Numbered from the stretch's first letter, positions 9,901 through 19,643 are shown. The stretch is 64,000 bases of DNA from Alicyclobacillus fructus (GCF_017329605.1 NZ_JAFMTY010000006.1:62001-126000), one strand, 5' to 3'. The notes: generated by a model from the sequence alone, not told the origin. Made by a program: numbers and translations.

Positions 9901-11308
9901 ACCGCTCGGGATCGATCAGCGTCGCATAGGTGTCGACAATCTGACCGCCTTTGACTTTGACCGCGGCGATCTCGATGAGTGTGTCCTCCCGCGCATTCAG
10001 ACCGGTCGTCTCCGTGTCAAACACGACGTACACGGTCTCGTCGTCCAGCGGTCGGTCGCACTCCCGGTACACCAAGAGTCCGCCGTCGTCGACCACATAC
10101 GCCTCCACCCCAAGCACAAGGCGAATGCCGTGCTTTTTGGCTGCTTGGTAAGCCTCGGGATACGCCTGACAAACCCCGTGATCGGTGATGGCGATGGCCT
10201 CGTGCCCCCATTCCGCCGCGCGTTTCACGAGCGCGGCAGCGCTCACGACGCCATCGAGCGCGGACATGGTGGTGTGAGCATGCAACTCGACGCGCTTCGT
10301 CTCCGCGGTGTCGATGCGCCGGGGCGGATCGTGCGGACGCATCGACTGCACCATGAACACGATTTCCTTGGCGTACGGATCAAACTGCACCTGTCCCTGG
10401 ATCTTCACCCAGACGCCATCCGCAAGATGGGAGGTGGCTTGAAGATCTCGCTCCGACTGCACAAACATCTTGGCGGAGATGGAATCGGTGTGATCCGTGA
10501 TGGCGAACTGAATCAGCGTGCGTCCGCTCGGAAGGGTCCTGCGATCAACGCCGAACACTTCACCCACGACCGTGGCGCGGCGCATCTCGTCGACGATCTC
10601 GCGGATGGAAATGGGCGCAGGTTCGTCATACATCTGTCCCACGCAAAGAGGATCGACGCCCTTGGACGCCTCGGCCTCAGCTTGATGCTCAGCCTCCCTG
10701 GCCTGCTCTCTCTGCGCTTTCGCCTCTTCCGCGAGCTGGCGGCGCAACCGCGCCTCCGCCTCCTGTTTCAGCTTTTCCCCGGCGGCCAGAACGTCCTCAC
10801 AGGCCGTTTCGTCCACGCGGACCAGCACGGAAACGTCCAGGCCGAAGGCGCGCCTTGCCTCCTTCGCGAGCCAATCCCCCGCGCCCTTCTGCGCCAACTG
10901 TTCGGCAATCGGCTGGCTGGGCACGTGAATCTGGGCGACAAAGCGACCGGGCTCGTCCGAAGCGGCCACGTTGAGCCCCGCTTGCATCAGCCACTTGCCG
11001 GTCAATGGGGCCTGCTCCCCGTACAGCGCCACGAGCGCGCGCATTGCGCTTTCGGCCTCCACCGCTGAGACCTGGTCGAGCCGCTCCACCTCAATCCGCC
11101 ACGCGCAGGAAGTGCCGAACGCCGATGCGCATAGTTCGTGAAGCTCGGCGAGATCGCGGTAAAAAGACAAGAACTCATCCGCACCGGCCCCGGAGGACAC
11201 AAAGGGCGACTCCACGCGAACAAAGACCTCGCGGGTCGCCCTGCGCACGCGAACACGCCGAACCCGGGCAAGAGCCCGTTTCTGAACGGCGTTCACCGTG
11301 ACAGCCAT
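6986..11308 (-). CDS. polC: DNA polymerase III alpha subunit, PolC type
   Basis: Replicative DNA polymerase of low-GC Gram-positives, 1440 residues, close to the usual 1437. Domains in order: N-terminal domain (1-220), OB fold (about 235-330), PHP domain opened by ELHAHTTMSALDG (341-353), a DEDD proofreading exonuclease inserted in the PHP domain (DTETTG 431-436, HNAEFD about 511, HRALADSEAT about 571) and the polymerase core with VPDIDLNFSG. It ends in QLSLF, a classic beta-clamp-binding motif. GAGGTGG precedes the ATG. It follows rseP by 21 bases; proS, which lies between them in B. subtilis, is absent here. Confidence 0.98.
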   Translation of the reverse strand: MAVTVNAVQKRALARVRRVRVRRATREVFVRVESPFVSSGAGADEFLSFYRDLAELHELCASAFGTSCAWRIEVERLDQVSAVEAESAMRALVALYGEQAPLTGKWLMQAGLNVAASDEPGRFVAQIHVPSQPIAEQLAQKGAGDWLAKEARRAFGLDVSVLVRVDETACEDVLAAGEKLKQEAEARLRRQLAEEAKAQREQAREAEHQAEAEASKGVDPLCVGQMYDEPAPISIREIVDEMRRATVVGEVFGVDRRTLPSGRTLIQFAITDHTDSISAKMFVQSERDLQATSHLADGVWVKIQGQVQFDPYAKEIVFMVQSMRPHDPPRRIDTAETKRVELHAHTTMSALDGVVSAAALVKRAAEWGHEAIAITDHGVCQAYPEAYQAAKKHGIRLVLGVEAYVVDDGGLLVYRECDRPLDDETVYVVFDTETTGLNAREDTLIEIAAVKVKGGQIVDTYATLIDPERSLDPKIVELTGITNEMVAGQPKLAEALDGFRRFAQGAILVAHNAEFDVGFLNQCAERLGLAPWEEPVIDTLALARVLYPGEKNYKLKTLTQKFSVELVNHHRALADSEATAKVFIQMLKDAKARGIGNLLDLNHLRGQIDISRVRPFHATVLVRNREGLRNLYRLVSIAHTQYLHRVPRIPKSALARHREGLLIGTACRQGELVEAFFRGKSEDEIDSLLEFYDYLEIQPVSHYEPLVREGVVQSFEQVRELLRQIVDIGKRLNKPVVATGDVHYLDEHDAIFREVFLQSQKMDTKQPPLYFRTTDEMLEEFAFLGEEDARAVVIDHPRAIAALCEDVKPIPDELHTPVIEGAEDEIRRLAYDKAKRIYGDPLPELVEQRLERELNAIISHGYAVIYLIAHKLVTKSLRDGYLVGSRGSVGSSLVATMTDITEVNPLPPHYVCLSCHYHEFFLRGEYGSGFDLPDKACPKCGAKLHKDGQDIPFETFMGFDGDKVPDIDLNFSGEYQPRAHRYTEELFGKDHVFRAGTISVVAEKTAYGYVRKFAEERGLVLRNAEIDRLVRGCTGVKRTTGQHPGGQVVVPHYVEIYDFTPIQYPADDTSAETLTTHFDYHSGLENCLLKLDILGHDDPTVIRMLQDLTGVDPKSIPLDDPDVLELFRSTRPLGVTPEEIRSTTGTYAIPEFGTRFVRQMLEDTRPTTFSELVRISGLSHGTDVWLNNAQTLIREQIATLSEVICARDDIMLYLIQKGLDPARAFKIMEGIRKGKGVKPEDEQYMREHGVPDWYIESGKKIKYMFPKAHAAAYVLMAVRIAWFKVHRPLAFYATYFSVRADDFDVAVMTAGREAILKKMDEIEAKGNAASAKEKSFLTVLEVALEMVARGYRFLPIDLYKSHATQFLIDEEASGLRPPFAAIPGIGETAARNLYEAAQQGEFLSLEDLQSRARVSRAVIDLLLELGCLEGLPETNQLSLF

Positions 11309-11329
11309 GTTTCCACCTCGCGTTCCCTG

Positions 11330-12598
11330 TTAGAACCAGTGCGTCACGTCGCGATACGTGATCACGACCGCGAACAGCATGACAATCGCAAAGCCCACAA
11401 AATGGACAAACCCTTCCTTTTCCGGATCCACCCGTCGGCCCCGAATCAGTTCGATGGCCATGAACAGAAGGCGCCCGCCGTCCAACGCGGGAATGGGCAA
11501 CAGGTTGAACAGGCCGAGTCCCAGACTCAGCGCGCCTGTCACCGCGATGACGTTCCAAATGCCAAAGCGCACCTGTTCCGTGATCACGTGCGCAATGCCA
11601 ACGGGCCCGGAGAGCGACTGGAACTGATGGTGGACGAACAAACCGACGTAGCCTTGGACGGTCATGGCAATATCTCGGAACAGCGCAGAGAATCCGGCCG
11701 GAACCGTGTGGAGAGGGCTGTGGGATATTTCAGCGTCGATCCCGATCATCGGCTCGCCGCTGACGACATGCGGCGTGACGACCACAGTGCGGGCGCCTTC
11801 GGGGCCTTTGACTTCGAGGACGAGCGGCTGAGGATGGCCGCCCCGCTCACCGTTCTGGGCCACTGCATTCACGAGACCTGCCCACGAGTGAATCGCGCGC
11901 CCGTCGACGGCCACAATCTCGTCCCCGGGCGCGAGCCCCGCATGCGCCGCCGGCGTTCCTGGCTCCACGTGGCCCACCGTGGTGGTGGGCACGCCCGTGT
12001 ACGTATTGACGGCCGAGAACAGCACGCCAGCCAGGATGAGGTTCATGATGGGCCCCGCCAAGATGATGGCCGCACGCTGCCAGAGCGGTTTGCCGATCAT
12101 CTGTTGATGCTTGGGAACCACAGGAATGGACGAGCGCTTGCCGAGCATGACGCGGGCGCCATCCATGACGGAATAGCGCACAAGTCCCTCGTCCGTCTGC
12201 AAGGTCATGGTCATCGCGTCGGTCAGATCGACGTCGCGCACCACGCCCGTCCTCGCATTCGGCAGATCCCGCGGCTCGCCGAGCACCGCGATGCGCCCGT
12301 GGTCGTCCAGCTCGTACGCGACCGCTTGGCCCACCGGAAACCAAGACTCCTGCGGAGCCTCACCTGCCAGCTGGACAAATCCGCCGAGCGGAATGAGCCT
12401 AAGGGAATACTCCGTCCCTCCGCGCACCACGGACACGAGTTTGGGACCGAAGCCGATGGCGAACACGGGAACCGCAACCCCGCAACGTTTCGCGACATAG
12501 AAATGGCCGAACTCGTGCAGCGTCACACATACCCCGAACACGAGCACAATCGCGACCGCCGCTTCCGCGTAAAACTCGAGGTGCGCTAAGATTGGCAA
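11330..12598 (-). CDS. rseP: RIP site-2 zinc metalloprotease RseP/RasP
   Basis: Polytopic membrane protease that cleaves membrane-embedded substrates such as anti-sigma factors and signal-peptide remnants. The first membrane segment (VAIVLVFGVCV) carries the zinc site TLHEFGHF; a PDZ domain lies in the middle (PGTPAAHAGLAPGDEIVAVD) and the third zinc ligand is in LLPIPALDGGRLL near the C-terminus. Length is 422 residues, normal for the family. The frame has no good ATG; I chose the TTG at 12598, eight bases after AGGGCGG, which begins a plausible N-terminus. It follows dxr by four bases. Confidence 0.93.
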   Translation of the reverse strand: MPILAHLEFYAEAAVAIVLVFGVCVTLHEFGHFYVAKRCGVAVPVFAIGFGPKLVSVVRGGTEYSLRLIPLGGFVQLAGEAPQESWFPVGQAVAYELDDHGRIAVLGEPRDLPNARTGVVRDVDLTDAMTMTLQTDEGLVRYSVMDGARVMLGKRSSIPVVPKHQQMIGKPLWQRAAIILAGPIMNLILAGVLFSAVNTYTGVPTTTVGHVEPGTPAAHAGLAPGDEIVAVDGRAIHSWAGLVNAVAQNGERGGHPQPLVLEVKGPEGARTVVVTPHVVSGEPMIGIDAEISHSPLHTVPAGFSALFRDIAMTVQGYVGLFVHHQFQSLSGPVGIAHVITEQVRFGIWNVIAVTGALSLGLGLFNLLPIPALDGGRLLFMAIELIRGRRVDPEKEGFVHFVGFAIVMLFAVVITYRDVTHWF

Positions 12599-12602
12599 CT
12601 GT

Positions 12603-13754
12603 TCATCCGCCCTTTGCCACGTAGTCTTCGGCCAGACGCCGCGCTTGCCCATCCGCGCGAAGGATGTCGTCAACAGACTGAGGCGTCTCGTTCGGAATGC
12701 GTTCGAGCACAGCCGCCACGACTTCGGGGATCCGCAAAAACGGGATCCGCTCACGCAAAAACGCATCGACGGCCACTTCATTCGCGGCATTCAGGACACA
12801 GGGGGCGATCCCGCCCGAACGACCCGCCTCCACCGCCAGCCGGAGACACGGGAATTTGTTAAGATCGGGCTCTTCGAAGTGAAGCGCGCCAACGCTCGCC
12901 AAATCCAAACGCGGCCAGGGCGCCCCGGTTCGCGCTGGATAGGTGATGGCGTATTGAATGGGCAAACGCATGTCGGCCGTCGCGAGCTGCGCCACCATCG
13001 AACCGTCCACAAACTCCACCATGGAGTGGACGATGCTCTCGGGATGTACAAGCACAGCTATCTTATCATATGGCACGCCGAACAAATGATGCGCTTCAAT
13101 CACCTCAAGGCCCTTGTTCATCATCGTCGCACTGTCGATGGTGATCTTCTGCCCCATGCTCCAGTTGGGATGCCGCAGGGCGTCGCGGACGGTGATTTCC
13201 GCCATCCGTTCTCTTGGCCATGTCCGAAACGGACCGCCGGACGCGGTCAGAACCAGCCGGGCCACTTCCTCAGCGCGCCCGGACCGCAGGCATTGGTGAA
13301 GCGCGCAATGTTCACTGTCCACAGGCACGATCTCGGCGCCCGCGTCGCGCATCGCGCGCAAAATCAGGTCGCCCGCCGCCACCAGGCATTCCTTGTTGGC
13401 CAACGCCAGTCGCGCGCCACGGCCGACGGCCGCCAGCGCGGGCAGAATGCCGCGAGCGCCGACGACCGCATTCAGCACGACATCGGACGGATAGGCGGCG
13501 CACGCCACAAGTCCATCGTCCCCGACGACGATGTCCACCTTTTCCTCCCGGAGAAGCTCGCGCAACCGGCGCCCGGATTCCTCGTCCGCCACGCCCACGA
13601 TCTTCGGCCGGTGCCGGCGAACTTGCTCCGCCAGCCGCTCGACGTTGCGCCCCGCTGCAAGGGCCACCACTTCGTATGTATCCAAATGCGACAGCACCTC
13701 GAGCGCCTGCACGCCGATGGTGCCTGTGCTCCCGAGAATCGCAATGCGCTTCAT
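12603..13754 (-). CDS. dxr: 1-deoxy-D-xylulose 5-phosphate reductoisomerase
   Basis: Second enzyme of the MEP isoprenoid pathway; makes 2-C-methyl-D-erythritol 4-phosphate using NADPH. The 383 residues open with the Rossmann motif KRIAILGSTGTIGVQALEVL, then ALANKECLVAAG, the metal and substrate-binding PVDSEHCALHQCL, TASGGPFR and HPNWSMGQKITIDSATMMNK. A GGGGAGG site precedes the ATG. Lying between cdsA and rseP, it feeds isoprenoid precursors toward UppS in the same operon. Confidence 0.97.
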   Translation of the reverse strand: MKRIAILGSTGTIGVQALEVLSHLDTYEVVALAAGRNVERLAEQVRRHRPKIVGVADEESGRRLRELLREEKVDIVVGDDGLVACAAYPSDVVLNAVVGARGILPALAAVGRGARLALANKECLVAAGDLILRAMRDAGAEIVPVDSEHCALHQCLRSGRAEEVARLVLTASGGPFRTWPRERMAEITVRDALRHPNWSMGQKITIDSATMMNKGLEVIEAHHLFGVPYDKIAVLVHPESIVHSMVEFVDGSMVAQLATADMRLPIQYAITYPARTGAPWPRLDLASVGALHFEEPDLNKFPCLRLAVEAGRSGGIAPCVLNAANEVAVDAFLRERIPFLRIPEVVAAVLERIPNETPQSVDDILRADGQARRLAEDYVAKGG

Positions 13755-13776
13755 GTCGTCGCCTCCCCGGCCCCTT

Positions 13777-14571
13777 CTACAGCGAGCCGCTCAACACTGC
13801 GGAGATGAACCACAAAGCGAACGGAGCGGCAAACAGCAGGCTGTCAATGCGATCGAGGACGCCCCCGTGACCGGGCAACAGCCAGCCCGAGTCCTTCACG
13901 CCCGCCGCGCGCTTGTAGGCGCTCTCCACGAGATCGCCCATCTGCCCCGTCAAGGAGACCAAGAGCCCCACGGCCGCAAACACCCAAAAACCATATCGCG
14001 GAGCGGCGAGCTCGCCAAATGCCAGCGCGCCGAGGACAGCACCCGCCATGCCGCCCACGGCGCCGCTCACCGTCTTCTTCGGACTGATGGCCGGAAGCAG
14101 TTTGGGCCCCTGTACGAATCGCCCCACGAAGTAAGCCGTGGTATCGGACATCCACGCAGAGACCAGAAACATCCATATCCAAAACCATCCCTGCGGCAAG
14201 GCGCGAAGTCCGATGAGTGACACGCCGCCTGCGGCCAGGTAAAACGCGCCAAAGGCTGTCACCGCGTAGGTGCGCAAGTCGTTCGGCCTGCGCGTGAGCA
14301 CCGGCAGCGTGAATACCACCGCCACGGCGAGGAATAAAATAGACGGGTGAAACGCCTGTCTCGGGAACCACTCGGCGAGCGTGATCGCGATGGCTCCAAA
14401 CCACGCAGCCGGGTCGAACCACCGCTGTCCAAACATTTGGCAGAATTCGAGCATCCCGGCCAGCGTCGCTATCCACACGAGCCATCGCCAGCCGACGAGC
14501 CCTCCGAACAACAACACAAGCAGGACCACGAGCCCTGCGATCACAGCCGTGACGACCCGCTGCTTGAGCAT
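13777..14571 (-). CDS. cdsA: Phosphatidate cytidylyltransferase (CDP-DAG synthase)
   Basis: Integral membrane enzyme that makes CDP-diacylglycerol, the precursor of phosphatidylglycerol and related lipids. 264 residues with many hydrophobic segments and the C-terminal CDP-DAG synthase signature, here split as ESAYKRAAGVKDSGWLLPGH followed by GGVLDRIDS with the catalytic Asp residues. The ribosome-binding site is weak (AGGTGTCC), so it may rely on coupling to uppS, which ends 13 bases upstream. Confidence 0.96.
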   Translation of the reverse strand: MLKQRVVTAVIAGLVVLLVLLFGGLVGWRWLVWIATLAGMLEFCQMFGQRWFDPAAWFGAIAITLAEWFPRQAFHPSILFLAVAVVFTLPVLTRRPNDLRTYAVTAFGAFYLAAGGVSLIGLRALPQGWFWIWMFLVSAWMSDTTAYFVGRFVQGPKLLPAISPKKTVSGAVGGMAGAVLGALAFGELAAPRYGFWVFAAVGLLVSLTGQMGDLVESAYKRAAGVKDSGWLLPGHGGVLDRIDSLLFAAPFALWFISAVLSGSL

Positions 14572-14584
14572 CTGAATTGGACAC

Positions 14585-15358
14585 CTACTCGATCGCGCCG
14601 AACCTCCGCTTGCGCTTCGCGTAATCGCAAATCGCCTGATAGAGATCCTCGCGCGTAAAGTCCGGCCACAACACGTCGGTAAACCAGAGTTCGGCGTATG
14701 CCGCCTGCCACAACAGAAAGTTGCTCAACCGAATTTCCCCACTGGTGCGAATGACGAGATCGAGCGGAGGCAGGCCCGCGGTGTCGAGGTAGCGGTCGCA
14801 AGCGGCCTCGGTGAGTTGCCCCACCGTCGCCCGCCCCTCCATCACCTCGCGCGCGTAGCGCTCCATCGCCGCCACGATTTCCATCCGCCCGCCGTAGTTC
14901 AGAGCGAAGTTGACAATCATGCCCGTGTTGTGCTGCGTGCACTGGATAGCCCGGCGAACGGTTTCCTGCGTATGCGCCGGAAGCCGGGAGATGTCGCCGA
15001 TGAAGCGAATCTGCGCGTTGCGCCTGACCAACTCGTCGATCTCGCTCCGGAAGAATTGCTCCGGCAGCCGCATCAGGTAGTCGACCTCAGCCGGCGGCCT
15101 CTTCCAGTTCTCGGTCGAAAAAGCATACAGCGTGACGCACTCGATGCCAAAATCGTCACACGCGCGGATGGCCTCCCTCATGGCCAACATGCCCGCGTGG
15201 TGACCCGCAATTCGGGGAAGACCGCGCTTTTGCGCCCAGCGGCCATTTCCGTCCATGATGAGACCGATGTGCCGGGGCTTGATGTCGAGCGCTGGTTGCT
15301 CAACCGCCGCCGCACTGGCACGCTGCGAACGCCCAAAACCCTTGAACAAGGCTGGCAT
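14585..15358 (-). CDS. uppS: Undecaprenyl diphosphate synthase (cis-prenyltransferase)
   Basis: Condenses isopentenyl diphosphate with farnesyl diphosphate to make the C55 carrier for cell-wall synthesis. Signature HIGLIMDGNGRWAQKRGLPR with the catalytic Asp, then the conserved TLYAFSTENWKRP and the C-terminal DLVIRTSGEIRLSNFLLWQ and YAELWFTDVLWPDF. 257 residues. The listed ATG abuts AAGGGGG; a TTG three codons later (15349) is better spaced, so the first residues are uncertain. It sits between frr and cdsA, as in B. subtilis. Confidence 0.96.
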   Translation of the reverse strand: MPALFKGFGRSQRASAAAVEQPALDIKPRHIGLIMDGNGRWAQKRGLPRIAGHHAGMLAMREAIRACDDFGIECVTLYAFSTENWKRPPAEVDYLMRLPEQFFRSEIDELVRRNAQIRFIGDISRLPAHTQETVRRAIQCTQHNTGMIVNFALNYGGRMEIVAAMERYAREVMEGRATVGQLTEAACDRYLDTAGLPPLDLVIRTSGEIRLSNFLLWQAAYAELWFTDVLWPDFTREDLYQAICDYAKRKRRFGAIE

Positions 15359-15384
15359 CCCCCTTAATCCAGCAACCTTGGAAC

Positions 15385-16738
<1,354 letters not shown>

Positions 16739-16752
16739 TCATGCGCCCCGCC

Positions 16753-17412
16753 TTACGACAAGCGAACCTGAGACATGACTTCTTCGACGAAGTTCGTCTC
16801 CTGGCGCTCGATCCCTTCGCCGACAACAAAGCGAGCGAATCGGCGGATAGAGATATTTTCGCCAATGGTCGCGATCTTTTCCTTGACCAAGGTGTCGACC
16901 GTCTTTTCGGGATCCTTGACGAACGGCTGCTCGAGCAGGCAGTTCTCCTTGAAGAATTTTTCGAGGCGCCCTTCCACGATCTTATCGACGACGTGTTCTG
17001 GCTTGCCCTCGTTCAGCGTCTGCGCGCGCAGAATCTCCCGCTCGCGCTCGATGACATCCTGCGGCACTTCTTCGCGTCTGACGTACTGAGGGTTGGAGGC
17101 CGCGATGTGCATGGCGATGTCCTTCACGAATGACCGGAACTCCTCGTTCTTGGCGACGAAGTCCGTCTCGCAGTTGACCTCCACCAGCACGCCAATGCGT
17201 CCGCCGCCATGGATGTAGGCCTCCACGACGCCTTCCGCAGCGATCCGCCCCGCCTTCTTGGCCGCCTGCGCCAGCCCGCGCTCGCGCAGGATGACGATGG
17301 CTTGTTCCATATCGCCGCCCGCCTCGGTCAGCGCCTTCTTGCAGTCCATCATGCCAGCGCCCGTGCGCTCGCGCAACTCTTTGACCATTGCTGCAGTAAT
17401 CTCAGCCACCAT
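16753..17412 (-). CDS. tsf: Elongation factor Ts (short form)
   Basis: Nucleotide-exchange factor for EF-Tu. N-terminal UBA-like domain with [19 protein letters not shown], then [18 protein letters not shown]. At 219 residues it is much shorter than the roughly 290-residue B. subtilis protein, lacking part of the repeated core subdomain; short forms occur in several thermophilic and clostridial lineages. GAGGAGGAAGC precedes the start. It follows rpsB after a hairpin. Confidence 0.96.
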   Translation of the reverse strand: MVAEITAAMVKELRERTGAGMMDCKKALTEAGGDMEQAIVILRERGLAQAAKKAGRIAAEGVVEAYIHGGGRIGVLVEVNCETDFVAKNEEFRSFVKDIAMHIAASNPQYVRREEVPQDVIEREREILRAQTLNEGKPEHVVDKIVEGRLEKFFKENCLLEQPFVKDPEKTVDTLVKEKIATIGENISIRRFARFVVGEGIERQETNFVEEVMSQVRLS

Positions 17413-17463
17413 GCTTCCTCCTCAAGCCACTGGTTCTTCTATGAATTCCGCGTCACGCGGCAC

Positions 17464-17501
17464 AAAAAAGGTGACGAGAGCGCGACGCACCCGCCACCTT
17501 T
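17464..17501 (-). terminator. Terminator or attenuator between rpsB and tsf
   Basis: On the minus strand AAAGGTG and CACCTTT form a 7-bp stem extended by inner G-C pairs, followed by a run of T residues (TTTTTTG). It lies five bases after rpsB. Because tsf follows with no clear promoter, it probably tunes the S2 to EF-Ts ratio by partial termination. Confidence 0.6.
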
Positions 17502-17505
17502 CATC

Positions 17506-18207
17506 TCACGCGGTGGTCTCTTCTCCACCCTGTGTGCCTTCCAGCACAGCGTCCGCCATTTTGCTCGTCAGAAGGCGCACGGCGCGAATCGCGTCGTCGT
17601 TGCCCGGAATCACGTAGTCGATCTCGTCCGGGTCGCAGTTCGTGTCGACAATCGCGACGATCGGGATTCCGAGCTTCCGAGCCTCGGCCACCGCGATGCG
17701 CTCCTTGCGCGGATCGATAATGAAGAGCGCATCGGGCAGCTTCTTCATGCCCTTGATGCCGCCCAGGAACTTCTCGAGGCGCTCGCGTTCCTTCCGGAGC
17801 AGGATAACCTCCTTCTTCGGCAGAACCTCGAACGTCCCATCCTCCTCCATCTGCTCAAGCTCCTGCAGACGGCGGATCCGCTTCTGGATGGTGTTAAAGT
17901 TGGTCAGCGTGCCGCCAAGCCAACGCTGGTTCACGTAGAACATGCCGCACCGCTCGGCCTCTTCCTTGACGGCCTCCTGCGCCTGCTTCTTCGTGCCTAC
18001 GAACAACACGGTGCCGCCAGACGCGGCGAGATCGCGCACAAAGTTGTACGCCTCTTCCACCTTGCGCACCGTCTTCTGCAGGTCGATGATGTAAATGCCG
18101 TTGCGCTCGGTGAAAATGTAGCGCGCCATCTTGGGATTCCAGCGGCGCGTCTGGTGTCCGAAGTGCACGCCTGCCTCGAGCAGCTGCTTCATCGAAATGA
18201 TGGCCAA
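17506..18207 (-). CDS. rpsB: 30S ribosomal protein S2
   Basis: S2 protein, 233 residues. The N-terminus [20 protein letters not shown] and the following [20 protein letters not shown] are nearly the same as in other Bacillales. I chose the TTG at 18207, seven bases after AAGGAGG, because it gives the family N-terminus; upstream in-frame ATG codons lie in the leader. It starts a separate transcript (promoter at 18326-18355) from the flagellar operon upstream, and is followed by tsf after a terminator-like hairpin. Confidence 0.97.
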   Translation of the reverse strand: MAIISMKQLLEAGVHFGHQTRRWNPKMARYIFTERNGIYIIDLQKTVRKVEEAYNFVRDLAASGGTVLFVGTKKQAQEAVKEEAERCGMFYVNQRWLGGTLTNFNTIQKRIRRLQELEQMEEDGTFEVLPKKEVILLRKERERLEKFLGGIKGMKKLPDALFIIDPRKERIAVAEARKLGIPIVAIVDTNCDPDEIDYVIPGNDDAIRAVRLLTSKMADAVLEGTQGGEETTA

Positions 18208-18325
18208 ACCGGTTTCCTCCTTTTGTTTTCCCTCCGGACCGATCATCCGCAACGCCGACCCCATGGGCACCGGGCGCCGCATCCCGATCCGTGCGTATTC
18301 GTCTCAAAGGTACGCACCGCCCCAT

Positions 18326-18355
18326 ACTATACCACAGCCAAGCAAGCAGCGGCAA
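18326..18355 (-). promoter_or_regulatory. Probable SigA promoter of rpsB
   Basis: On the minus strand TTGCCG (18350-18355), an 18-base spacer and TATAGT (18326-18331) preceded by TGG, an extended -10. It gives a leader of about 110 bases carrying a perfect 7-bp hairpin, GTGCGTA with TACGCAC; ribosomal-protein autoregulation through this leader is possible but unproven. Confidence 0.6.
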
Positions 18356-18401
18356 CCGCCGATCCCTGCGAATCCACACGCAGCCCAGCTTGACCGAAAA
18401 C

Positions 18402-18442
18402 GGACCATCGAGGGCCTATTGCACGCTTCCGCTCGATGGTCC
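18402..18442 (-). terminator. Intrinsic terminator at the end of the fla/che operon
   Basis: A perfect 11-bp inverted repeat, GGACCATCGAG and CTCGATGGTCC, around a 19-base loop, followed on the minus strand by GTTTTC. The swrB-like stop codon (18416-18418) lies inside the loop, so one arm is coding. It separates the flagellar operon from rpsB, which has its own promoter. Confidence 0.6.
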
Positions 18443-19129
18443 GGCGCTTTTCAATAATTGCTCCACTTCGGCGACCTGATCCGGCGACACACCCAGGAGC
18501 TCCTGAATTTCGGCGGGCGATCGACCTTCGTGCAGCAGGTCCAAAATGGAGAAGTAAACGTGCTCGCGAGACACTGGATCCCCGTTTGGCGCGGCCGGAA
18601 CCGCCTTCGTGTCCGTCTCGGCCTCATCCAGAGCCGGCATGGTGGCTGAAGCGTCATCTTCTGAAGGAGATGACGGGGGGACCCTTTCCAACGTGGACCG
18701 ATCCGTCACAACCTTGCGGCGGGGCTTCGCGAGCACTCGGCTGGAAGGAGCCTCTCCCTCATGTGCGGGGAGCGGACGAGAAGCTTCCAGGAGGGACGTC
18801 AATCGGGCGACCGCCGCTTCGACCGTCTCAAGGCGCGCCTCAAGCTCTCGACTCCGCCGGTCCCACTCCTGATACAGATCTTCAAGCACCTGAATGGCAG
18901 TCTGAACATCCGCGCCGTGGTGGACATCCGCCGTCTGAGACGGTTTTCGGCGGGCGTGCGCCGCCGAACTGGACGACCAGCCTTTCGACAGTTCGCGGGG
19001 TTGAAGTTGCCCCGCGGCCCATCGAGCAAAGCCCTTTACGCCAGGGTGTGTCTTCCAAGCGCCGCTCACGGCGTACAGCAGGGCCAATAGCGCCACGCAC
19101 ACGAGCGCCAGGACCAGCGTCTCCCACAC
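18416..19129 (-). CDS. SwrB/YlxL-like membrane protein of the fla/che operon
   Basis: 237-residue protein: one N-terminal membrane segment (ETLVLALVCVALLALLYAVS), a basic stretch, a coiled coil (LEDLYQEWDRRSRELEARLE), an acidic Ser/Pro/Ala-rich linker, and a C-terminal helix-turn-helix-like module around LLHEGRSPAEIQELLGVSPD. Its place just before rpsB, and its membrane-anchor layout, match SwrB (YlxL) of B. subtilis, which promotes flagellar basal-body assembly; sequence similarity cannot be judged here, so the name is by position. The GTG at 19129 sits seven bases after GGAGG. sigD, normally directly upstream, is missing. Confidence 0.7.
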   Translation of the reverse strand: MWETLVLALVCVALLALLYAVSGAWKTHPGVKGFARWAAGQLQPRELSKGWSSSSAAHARRKPSQTADVHHGADVQTAIQVLEDLYQEWDRRSRELEARLETVEAAVARLTSLLEASRPLPAHEGEAPSSRVLAKPRRKVVTDRSTLERVPPSSPSEDDASATMPALDEAETDTKAVPAAPNGDPVSREHVYFSILDLLHEGRSPAEIQELLGVSPDQVAEVEQLLKSAGPSSGSVQ

Positions 19130-19154
19130 ATTCAAGCCTCCTTGTTCGTACGCG

Positions 19155-19643
19155 TCACAATGTGCGAACGTCACCTCTGGCCGTTCGCACCACCAGCACA
19201 CAGGATGGAAGTTCAAACCACAGCGTCCGCCCCTGGTTCCCGCCGATGTCCTTGCCGTCCACAGGGATGCCTCGCGCCGCCAGGTTCTTCTCCACCGCTG
19301 CCGCGTTTCGTTCACCGACGCGAAGGGCTTCCATTTTCACGCCTTGAAACATCTGTGCCCCGCCCGCGTATTTGGCTCGAAGGCGAAGTGCGTTCCCTCC
19401 CGCCTGCACGATCTCGCGGATCAGCCAATCAATGGCCGAGTCCGCGTACTTCTGCGGCACCTTGGTGTCTGGGGACGGTCTCTGCGGCAACATCACATGT
19501 GCCAGACCCGCCAGCTGGGACTGAGCATCGTAGATCACCACACCCACACAGGAACCGAGTCCCGCGGTCACGAGCCGCCCTGGTCCTCGCATGAGCGCTC
19601 CCTCGGCAATGCCTACCCGGATTTCGGTCTGATCCTCAACCAC
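19155..19643 (-). CDS. cheD: Chemoreceptor glutamine deamidase CheD
   Basis: Deamidates Gln residues of chemoreceptors and binds CheC, stimulating its phosphatase activity. In this 162-residue protein the catalytic Cys and His appear in TAGLGSCVGVVIYD (Cys about 32) and AGLAHVMLP (His about 49), and the GGAQMF and GGNQGRTLWFELPSC segments are typical. The GTG at 19643 is seven bases after GAGGAAAG and overlaps cheC by eight bases, consistent with co-translation of the CheC-CheD pair. Confidence 0.95.
   Translation of the reverse strand: MVEDQTEIRVGIAEGALMRGPGRLVTAGLGSCVGVVIYDAQSQLAGLAHVMLPQRPSPDTKVPQKYADSAIDWLIREIVQAGGNALRLRAKYAGGAQMFQGVKMEALRVGERNAAAVEKNLAARGIPVDGKDIGGNQGRTLWFELPSCVLVVRTARGDVRTL

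Noticed and set aside
7769-11068. A 1099-codon open frame on the plus strand antisense to polC
   Set aside because: It mirrors polC exactly, its translation is Arg/His/Leu-rich with no domain, and long antisense frames are expected at this GC content. Similar frames lie opposite typA (3581-5695) and flhA/flhB (25362-28079).
18416-19315. Longer start for the swrB-like gene, with a Cys/Trp-rich N-terminal extension
   Set aside because: The extension overlaps cheD in another frame, lacks a ribosome-binding site, and the GTG at 19129 sits behind GGAGG.
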